A stretch of 64,000 bases of DNA from JBAZYZ01 sp041659085 (GTDB lineage Bacteria; Patescibacteriota; Minisyncoccia; Phycocordibacterales; VMEP01), in the NCBI GenBank assembly GCA_041659085.1, contig JBAZYZ010000001.1, positions 1 through 64,000 of the forward strand. Direction: 5' to 3'. A program made the translations under genes and the position numbers. The notes beneath the pieces are model-generated. The model was not told the DNA's origin and ran no database searches. It saw nothing but the letters and a program-made list of their open reading frames with translations. Shown here piece by piece: positions 29,234-37,046 of the stretch (within the stretch, counting starts at the first letter, position 1; each line of letters begins with the position of its first letter).

Positions 29234-29263
29234 GGGCCGGGTTCGTAATGAACCCGGCCCTTT
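29234..29263. terminator. Bidirectional terminator between convergent genes
   Basis: GGGCCGGGTTC-GTAAT-GAACCCGGCCC, 11-bp perfect stem with T's on one side and A's (AAAAT) on the other, so it can serve both the + gene ending at 29208 and the - gene ending at 29265. Confidence 0.88.
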
Positions 29264-29264
29264 C

Positions 29265-29624
29265 CTATTGTCTCGGCGCTCTTTGCAGCCGGTCGTTCAA
29301 AATCTCGTTTAGGACGCCGCGTAATTTGCGTCCCAGGCGGCCGCTTTCGAATTTCGTTTCCAGGTGCGCCAGAACGCTAGACAGCGTTTGGAGCCTGGTT
29401 GTCCCGAGTCTGCCCGCTTGGCGCAGCTTTTCCAGCTTCTTCAGTTCCAATATGAATCGTTCCTGGTCGGATGATTTGAGAGATATCATCCAGTGGGTGT
29501 CCTTCTGCACCCTTTCTTTGTCTGATAATCTGCCGGCCCTGACTTCGCCGCGCTTCGTGTTCCTTGTGGTCATTTGCCCCATACGCGCCGGAACCGCAGA
29601 TTTCATTACCAGTATTCTGCACAT
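29265..29624 (-). CDS. Small basic helical hypothetical protein
   Basis: 119 residues, rich in Lys, Arg, Glu and Leu, with a predicted helical C-terminal half (SSDQERFILELKKLEKLRQA ... FESGRLGRKLRGVLNEIL). No Cys pair or membrane helix. The overlapping + strand frame (29248-29676) is rejected because this strand has a GGAGG motif (29632-29636) spaced correctly before the ATG, a plausible promoter (TTGCTT, 18 bp, TAGCAT reading leftward from 29707) and a terminator. Function unknown; nucleic-acid binding is possible given the charge. Confidence 0.6.
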   Translation of the reverse strand: MCRILVMKSAVPARMGQMTTRNTKRGEVRAGRLSDKERVQKDTHWMISLKSSDQERFILELKKLEKLRQAGRLGTTRLQTLSSVLAHLETKFESGRLGRKLRGVLNEILNDRLQRAPRQ

Positions 29625-29773
29625 TGTTTGTTATCCTCCGTTAGTTGAACATATTGCACCCGTACTGCCTGTTTAAGATGCTAGCATAACCCGAAAAGTT
29701 TAAGCAATACATTGCTGAAAGACCGGTTTTTTGCTACATTTGCATTGTTCTATAGGGTTTCGAGGGTGTAGTT

Positions 29774-29804
29774 CCCCTGTGGCAGGGCAAAGCTCACTAC
29801 GGGG
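29774..29804. repeat. Dispersed repeat, short copy
   Basis: CCCCTGTGGCAGGGCAAAGC then TCACTACGGGG; a compact version with the same ends (CCCTGT...TCACTACGGGG) as the 28819 copy but a short interior. It lies in the gene-free stretch 29637-29847, which holds nothing else recognised. Confidence 0.45.
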
Positions 29805-29847
29805 CAGGCAGTACGATGAAACATCATATATAATTTATTTCCTGCGC

Positions 29848-29919
29848 GCGCGTGTAGTTCAGTGGTAGAACGCTGTCCTGATAAGACAGAGGTCGAAAGT
29901 CCGATTCTTTCCACGCGCA
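29848..29919 (+). tRNA. tRNA-Ile (anticodon GAT)
   Basis: 72 nt, CCA not encoded. Acceptor GCGCGTG/CACGCGC, D arm GTTC/GAAC, anticodon stem CTGTC/GACAG with loop CTGATAA, T arm GAAAG/CTTTC, discriminator A. Confidence 0.93.
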
Positions 29920-29956
29920 CACAGGATGTAAGTTGTTGAAGGGCGTTTTGAATGCC

Positions 29957-29984
29957 TTGAAATAGAAGAGGATAGTAGTAAAAT
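29957..29984 (+). promoter_or_regulatory. Promoter of the 29991 gene, leaderless
   Basis: TTGAAA (29957-29962), 16-bp spacer, TAAAAT (29979-29984), ending 6 nt before the ATG. Confidence 0.7.
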
Positions 29985-29990
29985 GAAGTT

Positions 29991-30587
29991 ATGAAAAACA
30001 AAAAATTCACAATCTGGGAGGCGATTGATTTTGGCTGGAAGTCCGCGGAAAAGAACCTTTGGTTCCTGGTTGGGCTGTTTCTTTTGGTGTTTATGTTATC
30101 TTCGGGAACAGGCTGGTTCCCGGGCAGTTCTTTCGTCATTTCTATTTTGGGCGGCATCTCAATCCTGACCGCGGTGCTTGATATTTACGCCGGCAAAAAA
30201 GCCGCCGTGGAAAATCTTTTTTCAAAATACAACCTGATACTCCAATACCTTGTGACATCCGTGCTTTACTTGGCTATGGTTTTTGTCGGGTTGGTCCTGT
30301 TTATCATCCCCGGGATATACGTTATGCTTAGGTTCCAATTCTATAAATTCCTTATTGTTGACAAGGAAATGGAACCGATTGAGGCGTTGCGCGGAAGCGC
30401 TCAAATGACAAGAGGTCATGTCTGGCAGCTTTTCGGTTTGCTCTGCATTTCTGTGGCGTTAAATATCTTGGGACTTCTTGCCCTGGGTGTCGGGTTGCTC
30501 GTGACGGTTCCCGTGACGTTGCTTGCATATACTTTTGTCTACAAAAAACTCCTTGCCGAAGAACATCATTCTACGGTAGCATCGTAG
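29991..30587 (+). CDS. Membrane protein, DUF975/YciC-like
   Basis: 198 residues with about five hydrophobic helices. After the polar start (MKNKKFTIWEAIDFGWKSAE) come 'LWFLVGLFLLVFMLSSG', a helix with the motif VGLVLFIIPGIYVMLRFQFY, the polar loop 'LIVDKEMEPIEALRGSAQMT', and two C-terminal helices. The IIPGIY...R(F/L)...EALR-S pattern fits the DUF975 / glycerophosphodiester-phosphodiesterase membrane-domain group, whose function is undefined. The mRNA is predicted leaderless. Confidence 0.7.
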   Translation: MKNKKFTIWEAIDFGWKSAEKNLWFLVGLFLLVFMLSSGTGWFPGSSFVISILGGISILTAVLDIYAGKKAAVENLFSKYNLILQYLVTSVLYLAMVFVGLVLFIIPGIYVMLRFQFYKFLIVDKEMEPIEALRGSAQMTRGHVWQLFGLLCISVALNILGLLALGVGLLVTVPVTLLAYTFVYKKLLAEEHHSTVAS

Positions 30588-30652
30588 AGAACAGCAAAAT
30601 AGTGGAATAACCGAATATTCAAATATTTTATTATTTGATTATTTTGATATAT

Positions 30653-30737
30653 GCCGAGGTGGTGAAATTGGTAGACACGTACGCTTCAGAAGCGTATGTC
30701 GAAAGACATGGGAGTTCAAGTCTCCCCCTCGGCACCA
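30653..30737 (+). tRNA. tRNA-Leu (anticodon CAG)
   Basis: 85 nt class II tRNA with encoded CCA. Acceptor GCCGAGG/CCTCGGC, anticodon stem TACGC/GCGTA with loop TTCAGAA, long variable arm TGTC-GAAA-GACA, T arm GGGAG/CTCCC. Its final A is also the first base of the next gene's ATG. Confidence 0.93.
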
Positions 30738-31141
30738 TGAGAATAAAAGTATATTTGGCTGGCCAGGCTGACGAATACGAAAACAATTGGAAGAAAAAAT
30801 TTGGCGACATAGGTGTGTGTGATTTTCACGACTGGGAAATACACTCAGATCAAACGTCACCAGACACATATTTCCCAGATGATTTAAGCGGAGTTAAAAA
30901 TTCCGAATATCTTATAGCAAACCCAGGAGTAGTTTCATCAGAAGGCACATGGATAGAGGTAGGCGCTTTCTACGCTTACAAGACTAAATCACCAGGAGAG
31001 TTTTGTGACAGTTTAATTATTATTTGGAGCGAGAATAGGAATCCTAAATGGTCTCTTGATTTTGTTAAGAAAACTGGACATGTTGTTTTAACGGTTGAAG
31101 AAGCTAAAGAAAAATTGCTTGAGTTATTAAGTAAAAGATAA
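30737..31141 (+). CDS. Nucleoside 2-deoxyribosyltransferase-like protein
   Basis: 134 residues. The start MRIKVYLAGQADEYENNWKK, the central YFPDDLSGVKNSEYLIANPG and the GTWIEVGAFYAYKTK segment fit the nucleoside 2-deoxyribosyltransferase-like fold (strand-VYLAGP-type loop, then D...D.vian, then GT..E.g.a), in which the Glu of GTWIEVG is the usual nucleophile. Substrate unknown; salvage or nucleotide cleaning is an inference. The ATG begins with the last base of tRNA-Leu CCA (CCATGA), so tRNA 3' processing and mRNA initiation would compete. Confidence 0.75.
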   Translation: MRIKVYLAGQADEYENNWKKKFGDIGVCDFHDWEIHSDQTSPDTYFPDDLSGVKNSEYLIANPGVVSSEGTWIEVGAFYAYKTKSPGEFCDSLIIIWSENRNPKWSLDFVKKTGHVVLTVEEAKEKLLELLSKR

Positions 31142-31148
31142 CTGATTT

Positions 31149-31982
31149 ATGAAACTCCTATACGGCAAACCGACCGCCGAAAAGATACTCGGCGATGTAA
31201 AAAAGAAAATTGCGGAGTCCGGGGTTACGCCGGGGCTTGCTGTTATTTTGGTTGGAGACGATAGGGCTTCGCATATTTATGTTTCTCTCAAGGAAAAAAA
31301 AGCCAAAGAAAACGGTTTTTATTTCGAGAAGCATGTTTTTCTTGCCGACGTTAAGACGTCCGAGATAACGGGTCTCATTGAAGAGCTGAACGATAAGCCG
31401 AATATTCACGGTATTCTGGTACAGCTGCCTTTGCCTACGCACACGGACACGGAGGCTGTTATTGCCGCTATTGCTCCCGTAAAAGATGCTGACGGATTTC
31501 ATAAAGAGACAATCAGGAAATTTCTGGACGCCGACGTGGAATCAGCGCCGGTATTCCCGCAGGCGATTATTGAAATTATAAAAGAAAGCGGTGTCTCCCT
31601 CTCAAACAAAAAAGTCGCGATTGTTGTAAATTCCGCATTGTTTGGAGGAGTGCTTCAAAAAGCACTAGAGAACATCGGTCTTGCGGTTCGGATAATTCAG
31701 CTTGCCGAGCTGTCTCAAAACATCAGCGCGTTGAAAGAAGCGGATATTATTGTGACGGCTTGCGGCAAGCCGAAACTTATAACGGGGGGTATGGTCAAAG
31801 GTAACTGTCTGGTCGTTGATGGAGGAACCTGCGAGCTCCATGGCAAGACTGTCGGTGATGTTGATGTGCAAAGTATGGAAAATACGGATGTTGTTTTGAC
31901 CTCTGTCCCGGGCGGGGTCGGACCACTTACAGTGGCTTGCCTGTTGCGCCGCGCGGCAAGGCTTGCAGGGGTGGCGGTCTAG
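31149..31982 (+). CDS. folD: FolD, methylenetetrahydrofolate dehydrogenase/cyclohydrolase
   Basis: 277 residues, the usual length. Markers are SHIYVSLKEKKAKENG with the active-site Tyr and Lys, HGILVQLPLPTHTDTEAV, APVKDADGFHKE, the NADP-binding GGVLQKAL region and VPGGVGPLTVACLLRRA near the end. It converts methylene-THF to formyl-THF for purine and initiator-tRNA formylation. The SNK(K)VAI..N..LFGG segment deviates from the canonical GRSxIVGxP, a common variation in CPR FolD. It follows the deoxyribosyltransferase-like gene by 7 nt. Confidence 0.93.
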   Translation: MKLLYGKPTAEKILGDVKKKIAESGVTPGLAVILVGDDRASHIYVSLKEKKAKENGFYFEKHVFLADVKTSEITGLIEELNDKPNIHGILVQLPLPTHTDTEAVIAAIAPVKDADGFHKETIRKFLDADVESAPVFPQAIIEIIKESGVSLSNKKVAIVVNSALFGGVLQKALENIGLAVRIIQLAELSQNISALKEADIIVTACGKPKLITGGMVKGNCLVVDGGTCELHGKTVGDVDVQSMENTDVVLTSVPGGVGPLTVACLLRRAARLAGVAV

Positions 31983-31997
31983 CGGGTATTCTGGTGA

Positions 31998-33341
31998 ATG
32001 CGTATGGATTATAAGAATTATTTCAAAAACAAGAAAATAACCGTAATGGGCCTCGGTCTTTTAGGCCGTGGGGTGGGGGACGCGATTTTTTTGGCCGGGT
32101 GCGGGGCGAAACTTACGGTAACCGACTTTAAGACCAAAGAGCAGTTGGCGACATCAATCAAGAAGCTCTCAAAATGCAAAAATATAAAATTTTCTTTAGG
32201 TGGGCATAAGCTGAGGGATTTTAACGGTAAAGATTTTGTACTGAAAGCCGCCGGTGTGCCGATTGATTCGCCGTATATAAAAGAAGCGAGAAAAAACAAA
32301 ATTCCGGTGGAAATGAGCTCGTCTCTTTTTGTCAAACTGGCGGGGATACCCATAATCGGCGTGACGGGCACGCGTGGTAAATCTACAGTCGCTTACCTTA
32401 TACATCACATACTAAAATCAGCCGGCAAAAAAGTTTTTCTGGGGGGTAATGTTCTTGGTGTTTCCACACTGTCTTTTTTGCCTAAAGCCAAGCAGTATGA
32501 TTACGCCGTGCTCGAACTTGATTCCTGGCAGCTGCAGGGGTTTGGCGAAAGCAAGTTGTCTCCGGACATATCGGTGTTCACGACGTTCTTGGACGATCAC
32601 CTTAATTACTATGCTTCGACTTCGCTCAGCACAAGCCGCAAGAAATATTTTACGGATAAGGCCGGTATTTTTAAGTATCAAAAAGGTGACGATTTATTGA
32701 TTGCCGGCAAACAGGCGTATCCGTTTATAAAGAAATGGGGCAGTAAAGTTCGCGGGGAGTTGGTTGTGCCCGAAGAGTCTTTGCCTCGGGGATGGAAAAT
32801 AAGTTTGCCGGGCAAACACAACGAATACAACGCGCGGTTAGCCGTTGAAGTCGCGCGTTCTCTCTGGATTCCTGACGCGGTAATCAAAAAATCCCTGGCC
32901 ACATTTTCTTCCGTGCCCGGACGGCTTGAATTAATCCGCATGGTGAAAGGTGTGCGAATCTACAACGATACCAACTCCACAACGCCAGATGCCACTATCG
33001 TCGCCCTCCGCGCACTTGGCGGTTCAACCGCCAAGTTGAAGAAGATAGTATTGATAGCAGGCGGGGCGGACAAGGGGCTTGAAATGAGCGCGCTCGTAAA
33101 AGAAATTCCAAAATACTGCAAAGAGGTGGTATTACTTAAGGGGAGTGGTACAGAAAAAATTAAGAATAAAATTAAAGGAAAAGAATTTGATAATTTTAAA
33201 AAAGCTGTTCAATATGCTTTTGGCAAAGCAAAAAGGGGAGATGTATTATTGCTCAGCCCCGCCTTTGCTTCATTTGGTATGTTTAAGAATGAATACGACA
33301 GGGGGGAACAGTTTGTTAGATTAGTAAAGAAGTTGAAGTGA
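31998..33341 (+). CDS. murD: UDP-N-acetylmuramoyl-alanine:D-glutamate ligase (MurD)
   Basis: 447 residues. The N-terminal UDP-binding domain starts ITVMGLGLLGRGVGDAIFLA; the ATP-binding loop is GVTGTRGKST (about 121-130, R where GTNGK is usual), and the middle domain has LGGNVLGVST and 'VLELDSWQLQGF'. The C-terminal domain shows NDTNSTTPDATIVALRAL, LIAGGADKGLEMSALVKEI and LLSPAFASFGMFKNEYDRGE (consensus LLSPACASFDMF..YE.RG). It adds D-Glu to UDP-MurNAc-L-Ala. A perfect palindrome (33014-33036) encodes an apparent small insertion. The next gene overlaps by 1 nt. Confidence 0.92.
   Translation: MRMDYKNYFKNKKITVMGLGLLGRGVGDAIFLAGCGAKLTVTDFKTKEQLATSIKKLSKCKNIKFSLGGHKLRDFNGKDFVLKAAGVPIDSPYIKEARKNKIPVEMSSSLFVKLAGIPIIGVTGTRGKSTVAYLIHHILKSAGKKVFLGGNVLGVSTLSFLPKAKQYDYAVLELDSWQLQGFGESKLSPDISVFTTFLDDHLNYYASTSLSTSRKKYFTDKAGIFKYQKGDDLLIAGKQAYPFIKKWGSKVRGELVVPEESLPRGWKISLPGKHNEYNARLAVEVARSLWIPDAVIKKSLATFSSVPGRLELIRMVKGVRIYNDTNSTTPDATIVALRALGGSTAKLKKIVLIAGGADKGLEMSALVKEIPKYCKEVVLLKGSGTEKIKNKIKGKEFDNFKKAVQYAFGKAKRGDVLLLSPAFASFGMFKNEYDRGEQFVRLVKKLK
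33014..33036. repeat. Intragenic palindrome in murD
   Basis: ACTTGGCGGT-TCA-ACCGCCAAGT, a 10-bp perfect stem with a 3-nt loop. It encodes LGGSTAKL between the NDTNSTTPDATIVALRA and KKIVLIAGG motifs, where most MurD proteins are shorter. Confidence 0.7.
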
Positions 33342-34396
33342 TGGAAGAGAAAATAAAAAATATTTTAGAAGAAGCTATTCAGGGCCGTGTATTCCCCGGA
33401 GCTACGGTCGGTATACTTCATAAAGACTTGTCGCGGAAGTTTGTTAGCGCCGGGAGATTTGAATATGACAGCTCTTCTCCGCCGGTATTGGACAGTACCA
33501 TTTATGACACAGCTTCTATCACAAAATCAATTCCCATTGCCCTGACTGCGCTCATGTTTATTGAAAAAGGATTGCTGTCACTAGAAGATAGAATAATCAA
33601 ATATATACCCGAAATTATCATAGAAAATGCTGAAAAGGCTTTAATAAGACATCTGCTGACTTATACGTATGTTTTAAAAAAGAATTCTGACCCCAATTTT
33701 TCCTACGAGCATTCAAAGGCTGAAGATATTTTTGGTTTCCTTTTCAAAAGAGAATTTGAATTTTTACCTGGGACTCGTTATCAATACAGCAATACTCCTT
33801 TAAATCTTTTGGGAATAATTCTTGAAAGAATATCGGGAGAAAAGCTTTATAGTTTGGCGGGGAAAATTGTTTTTGGTCCGCTTGAGATGAAAACTTCCAC
33901 TTTTTTAATAAAAGACAAACAAAAAATTCCTCCGACCGAAATTGTCTCGTGGAGAGGAAAGATTCAGGGCGTAGTACACGATGAAACCGCTTATATTCTA
34001 GGGAAAGAGGGTTTCAATCCCGGCTGTGCCGGACTGTTCTCTACCACGGAAGATATCCTAAATGTGGCAGAAATGATTCTGAACAATGGTTCTTTTAGGG
34101 GAATTAAAATTTTTGGTTCGAAAACTATTGGATTAATGAAGGCAAACGCTCTTGGTGACATTGGTGAGTGGTGTGGTATAGGATGGGAGCTAAATCAGCT
34201 TAGGTTTATGGGGGACTACTCGCATGAGCAGATGATTGGTAAAACTGGGTTCACGGGCACATGTTGTATTATTGACCCTAAGCAGTCTAAGGCGCTGGTT
34301 ATCTTATCAAACCGAACTTATCCAAAACGCCCCATAAATGGAGATGCTATCAATGAAATAAGACGCAGCATTTCAAATGTGGTATTTAAATCATGA
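33341..34396 (+). CDS. Serine beta-lactamase-fold hydrolase (class C/esterase family)
   Basis: 351 residues. The Ser-x-x-Lys motif SITK is at about 59-62 (DTASITKSIPIALTAL), the Tyr-x-Asn motif YSN at 149-151 (GTRYQYSNTPLNLLG), and the third box is near IGKTGFTGTCCII. This is the penicillin-recognising fold shared by beta-lactamases, DD-peptidases and esterases; no signal peptide is visible, so it is probably cytoplasmic or exported otherwise. Its ATG shares the A of the murD stop, and murC overlaps its end by 4 nt, so it is translated with the cell-wall ligases. A role on peptidoglycan precursors or turnover products is inferred. Confidence 0.85.
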   Translation: MEEKIKNILEEAIQGRVFPGATVGILHKDLSRKFVSAGRFEYDSSSPPVLDSTIYDTASITKSIPIALTALMFIEKGLLSLEDRIIKYIPEIIIENAEKALIRHLLTYTYVLKKNSDPNFSYEHSKAEDIFGFLFKREFEFLPGTRYQYSNTPLNLLGIILERISGEKLYSLAGKIVFGPLEMKTSTFLIKDKQKIPPTEIVSWRGKIQGVVHDETAYILGKEGFNPGCAGLFSTTEDILNVAEMILNNGSFRGIKIFGSKTIGLMKANALGDIGEWCGIGWELNQLRFMGDYSHEQMIGKTGFTGTCCIIDPKQSKALVILSNRTYPKRPINGDAINEIRRSISNVVFKS

Positions 34397-35724
34397 ATGA
34401 AATTAACTTAGATAAAATTAAGCACGTGCACTTTATAGGCATCGGCGGAATCGGTGTTTCAGCTGTGGCTAGGATGATGCTCGTCCAAGGTAAAAATGTT
34501 TCCGGTTCGGATGTGTCCGAGTCTAGGGTCACCAAGGAACTCATGGAACTCGGCGCGCATATTTCTATCGGACATAAAGCGGGAAATATTCCAAGGGAAG
34601 CTGATTTGATGATCCATACCATCGCCGTCTCGCCGAATAATCCTGAGTTTGAAGAAGCTACGCGCCGCGATATTCCGGCTTTTTCATACCCGGAATTCCT
34701 CGGAATAATTTCTGAGAATATGTTTACTATTGCCGTTTCCGGAACGCACGGGAAGACTACCACTACGGCGATGCTCGCGGATGTTCTTTGGAGTGAGGGG
34801 ATAAACCCCACGGTAATTGTGGGTAGTCTGTTAAAAAATGCCGGGAGCAATTTTATTGCCGGAGATTTTCCGGCTCATATTTTAGGCGAGGAATATGATA
34901 AGGGGGTGTTGGTTGTTGAAGCCTGCGAATACCGACGCTCGTTCATAAATTTGAATCCGCGCGTTCTTATTATTACAAACATTGATAACGACCACCTTGA
35001 TTACTATAAGGATATTGGCGATATAATTTCGGCTTTTAATGAGGTTGCCTGCAAAGTTCCGGAGAATGGTTTTATTATCGCCAATACCCAAAATTCTTAC
35101 ATTAAGAGGGCTTTAAAAGGAGTGAAGGCGCAGATTATAGATTATTCCGTTTATGACGCTTCGGACCTTAGTTTAAAGGTTCCCGGAACCCATAACAGAG
35201 AAAATGCCAAAGCTGTCTTGGCTCTGGTATCGGTGCTTAGATCTGACCCGGCTAAAGCCGAAGAGGCTCTCGATGACTTCTCTGGCACTTGGCGGAGATT
35301 TGAATTCAAGGGCGGGACGAAAGGTGGTGCTATTATTTATGATGACTATGGACATCACCCGACAGAAGTTAAGGCTACGCTTTCCGGCGCGCGGGAGAAA
35401 TTCCCGGACCGCAAAATTACCGTTGTTTTTCAGCCCCATCTTTATTCCCGCACCAAACTTCTGCTTGACGATTTTGCCCGCGCTTTCGGCGATGCCGACA
35501 ATGTCATTCTTGCTCCGATTTACGCAGCTCGGGAAGAATTTGACCCGAACATAAATAGCGAGATGTTGGCCGAAAAAATACGCATGTTGAATGGCAGCGT
35601 CAGCTCCTTTACTGATTTAAAAAATATCGTTGAGTATTTGAAGCATAGCCTTAAACACGGCGACATATTGATCACTATGGGCGCTGGAGATGTTTACAAA
35701 GTGGGGGAAGCATTGACAGAATAG
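34393..35724 (+). CDS. murC: UDP-N-acetylmuramate:L-alanine ligase (MurC)
   Basis: 443 residues. The N-terminal domain begins HVHFIGIGGIGVSAVARMML, followed by SGSDVSES and 'HTIAVSPNNPEFEEA'; the ATP loop is GTHGKTTTT (117-125). The middle has EACEYRRSFINL and NIDNDHLDYYKD; the C-terminal domain has DDYGHHPTEVKATLSGARE and FQPHLYSRTKLLLDDFARAF. It adds the first L-Ala to UDP-MurNAc. The ATG overlaps the preceding stop (ATGA). Confidence 0.94.
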   Translation: MNEINLDKIKHVHFIGIGGIGVSAVARMMLVQGKNVSGSDVSESRVTKELMELGAHISIGHKAGNIPREADLMIHTIAVSPNNPEFEEATRRDIPAFSYPEFLGIISENMFTIAVSGTHGKTTTTAMLADVLWSEGINPTVIVGSLLKNAGSNFIAGDFPAHILGEEYDKGVLVVEACEYRRSFINLNPRVLIITNIDNDHLDYYKDIGDIISAFNEVACKVPENGFIIANTQNSYIKRALKGVKAQIIDYSVYDASDLSLKVPGTHNRENAKAVLALVSVLRSDPAKAEEALDDFSGTWRRFEFKGGTKGGAIIYDDYGHHPTEVKATLSGAREKFPDRKITVVFQPHLYSRTKLLLDDFARAFGDADNVILAPIYAAREEFDPNINSEMLAEKIRMLNGSVSSFTDLKNIVEYLKHSLKHGDILITMGAGDVYKVGEALTE

Positions 35725-35741
35725 TATTTTTATTACATACT
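35713..35741 (+). promoter_or_regulatory. Promoter of the 35803 gene
   Basis: TTGACA (35713-35718), 17-bp spacer, CATACT (35736-35741), overlapping the last codons of murC. Confidence 0.6.
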
Positions 35742-35802
35742 ACGAAGTAGTGTTCTCAAAATGTTTTTGGGCTTGTCGGATAAATATCAACCGGAGAGGA
35801 AG

Positions 35803-35985
35803 ATGAAGGAATCAAGAAATCCGTTTAGGCACACTAGGCTGTGCGCCGGGTGCGGCAGGCCAACAGCGCTCCTTGTTCACGACGGCTGCGCGGAAAGGTT
35901 TGCGAAGAAGGCCAAAAATAAGCCCGCAAGAAAGGCCAGGAAGAAAACATCCTATCCTGAGGGGTTTATAAAAACCCTAGAATGA
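35803..35985 (+). CDS. Small basic zinc-finger-like protein
   Basis: 60 residues with one CxxC (CAGCG) and a later Cys (HDGC), together with His residues possibly forming a zinc site (RLCAGCGRPTALLVHDGCAE), then a Lys/Arg/Ala-rich tail (KKAKNKPARKARKKTSYPEG). The frame opens at 35761, but ATG 35803 is preceded by GGAGAGG (35793-35799) at a good distance. It has its own promoter and terminator. DNA or RNA binding is suggested by composition only. Confidence 0.6.
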   Translation: MKESRNPFRHTRLCAGCGRPTALLVHDGCAERFAKKAKNKPARKARKKTSYPEGFIKTLE

Positions 35986-36004
35986 GTTTCCAGATTTTTG
36001 ATTG

Positions 36005-36030
36005 AGCCCCGCTTTACGCGGGGCTTCGTT
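36005..36030 (+). terminator. Rho-independent terminator
   Basis: AGCCCCGC-TTTAC-GCGGGGCT followed by TCGTTTTG, 19 nt after the small zinc-finger-like gene. Confidence 0.85.
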
Positions 36031-36047
36031 TTGTGTACGTTATTCAT

Positions 36048-36743
36048 ATGTCCACTCTATATATCGTCGCCACTCCAATCGGAAATCTTGAAGACATTAC
36101 TCTCCGGGCTATCCGAATTTTGAAGGAAGTTGAGTTGATACTCTGCGAGGATACGCGGATGACTAAGAGGCTTTTGAATAAGTATGAAATCAGCACACCG
36201 ACTATGAGTTATCACGCCCAGTCCAAACTTTCAAAGGTCGGAAAAATTTTTGAACTTTTGGAAGAAGGGAAAAATCTGGCGCTTGTGTCTGACGCCGGCA
36301 CTCCGACTATTTCCGACCCCGGGGTTCTGCTCGTTTCTCAGGTAAAGGAAAAATTCGGCAGTGAGACAAAAATAGTGCCCGTCCCGGGGGCCTCAGCTGT
36401 CATTTCCGCCCTGTCGGCTTCAGGCGTACTATCCTCAGAATTTACTTTCTTGGGCTTCTTACCGCACAAGAAAGGAAGAGAGACTTTATTTAAAGAGATC
36501 GCTGAGGCGAAAAGAACAACGGTTTTTTATGAGTCTCCGCATCGCATAATGAAGACACTCGCATCTCTTTCATCCCATTTGGAAGCCTCGCTTCCAAGCA
36601 AAAGAAAAATAGTGGTTGCGCGGGAATTGACTAAAATACATGAAGAGTTTCCGGAAGGAACCCCTGCGGAACTATTGGAATATTTCAATAAAAATAAGGA
36701 GAGAGTTCGCGGGGAATTTGTGGTCATCGTATCCGGAAAGTAG
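36048..36743 (+). CDS. rsmI: 16S rRNA (cytidine-2'-O)-methyltransferase RsmI
   Basis: 231 residues. Clear RsmI markers: LYIVATPIGNLEDITLRAI, EDTRMTKRLLNKY, SYHAQSKLSKVG, LVSDAGTPTISDPGVLLV, VPVPGASAVISALSASG and FLGFLPHKKGRE, then FYESPHRIMKTL and VARELTKIHEEF. It 2'-O-methylates C1402 in the decoding centre of 16S rRNA. A palindrome at 36579-36597 encodes a variable-region insert (HLEASLPSK). ATG 36048 is preferred over the GTG at 36033. Confidence 0.94.
   Translation: MSTLYIVATPIGNLEDITLRAIRILKEVELILCEDTRMTKRLLNKYEISTPTMSYHAQSKLSKVGKIFELLEEGKNLALVSDAGTPTISDPGVLLVSQVKEKFGSETKIVPVPGASAVISALSASGVLSSEFTFLGFLPHKKGRETLFKEIAEAKRTTVFYESPHRIMKTLASLSSHLEASLPSKRKIVVARELTKIHEEFPEGTPAELLEYFNKNKERVRGEFVVIVSGK
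36579..36597. repeat. Intragenic palindrome in rsmI
   Basis: TTGGAAGC-CTC-GCTTCCAA, 8-bp perfect stem, 3-nt loop CTC like the RAYT-associated copies. Confidence 0.65.
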
Positions 36744-36764
36744 GTTTTAAAGATGTCTTAGGTT

Positions 36765-36773
36765 TGCTATAAT
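36765..36773 (+). promoter_or_regulatory. Extended -10 promoter, leaderless start of the 36780 gene
   Basis: TGC-TATAAT: an extended -10 (TGn plus perfect hexamer at 36768-36773) ending 6 nt before the ATG. Confidence 0.65.
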
Positions 36774-36779
36774 CCTCCC

Positions 36780-37022
36780 ATGTCAAAAAAGCGAACGATT
36801 ATAATCTTGGGTTTATTGGTGGCGCTTTTGCCGTTTTCCGGCATTCCAAGGGGAATACGCGAATCACTTTCGGCTTTAGCGGGTCTTGTTATAGCGGTGC
36901 TGGCTTTTCTTTTGAAGCGTAAGATTGAGCGGATGGCTATGGGGGAGAGCAATGACACTTTTTCACAAAACAGCGTTTACTCGGTTCCTCAGGAGGGAGG
37001 AGAAAAAGAAGCAAAAAGCTAA
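36780..37022 (+). CDS. Small two-helix membrane protein
   Basis: 80 residues: basic start MSKKRT, a helix (IIILGLLVALLPFSGIP), a short polar turn (RGIRESL), a second helix (SALAGLVIAVLAFLLKRKIE), and a polar tail. Small proteins of this kind are common in Parcubacteria genomes; function is unknown. The mRNA is predicted leaderless. The DUF4015-type gene follows after 24 nt, so both may be one transcript. Confidence 0.7.
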   Translation: MSKKRTIIILGLLVALLPFSGIPRGIRESLSALAGLVIAVLAFLLKRKIERMAMGESNDTFSQNSVYSVPQEGGEKEAKS

Positions 37023-37046
37023 AGCCCCGCTTAATCCGGTCCAATA

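Noticed and set aside
29248..29676. 142-codon frame on the + strand opposite the 29265-29624 gene
   Set aside because: No start signal; the minus frame has a GGAGG motif, promoter and shared terminator and a more natural composition.
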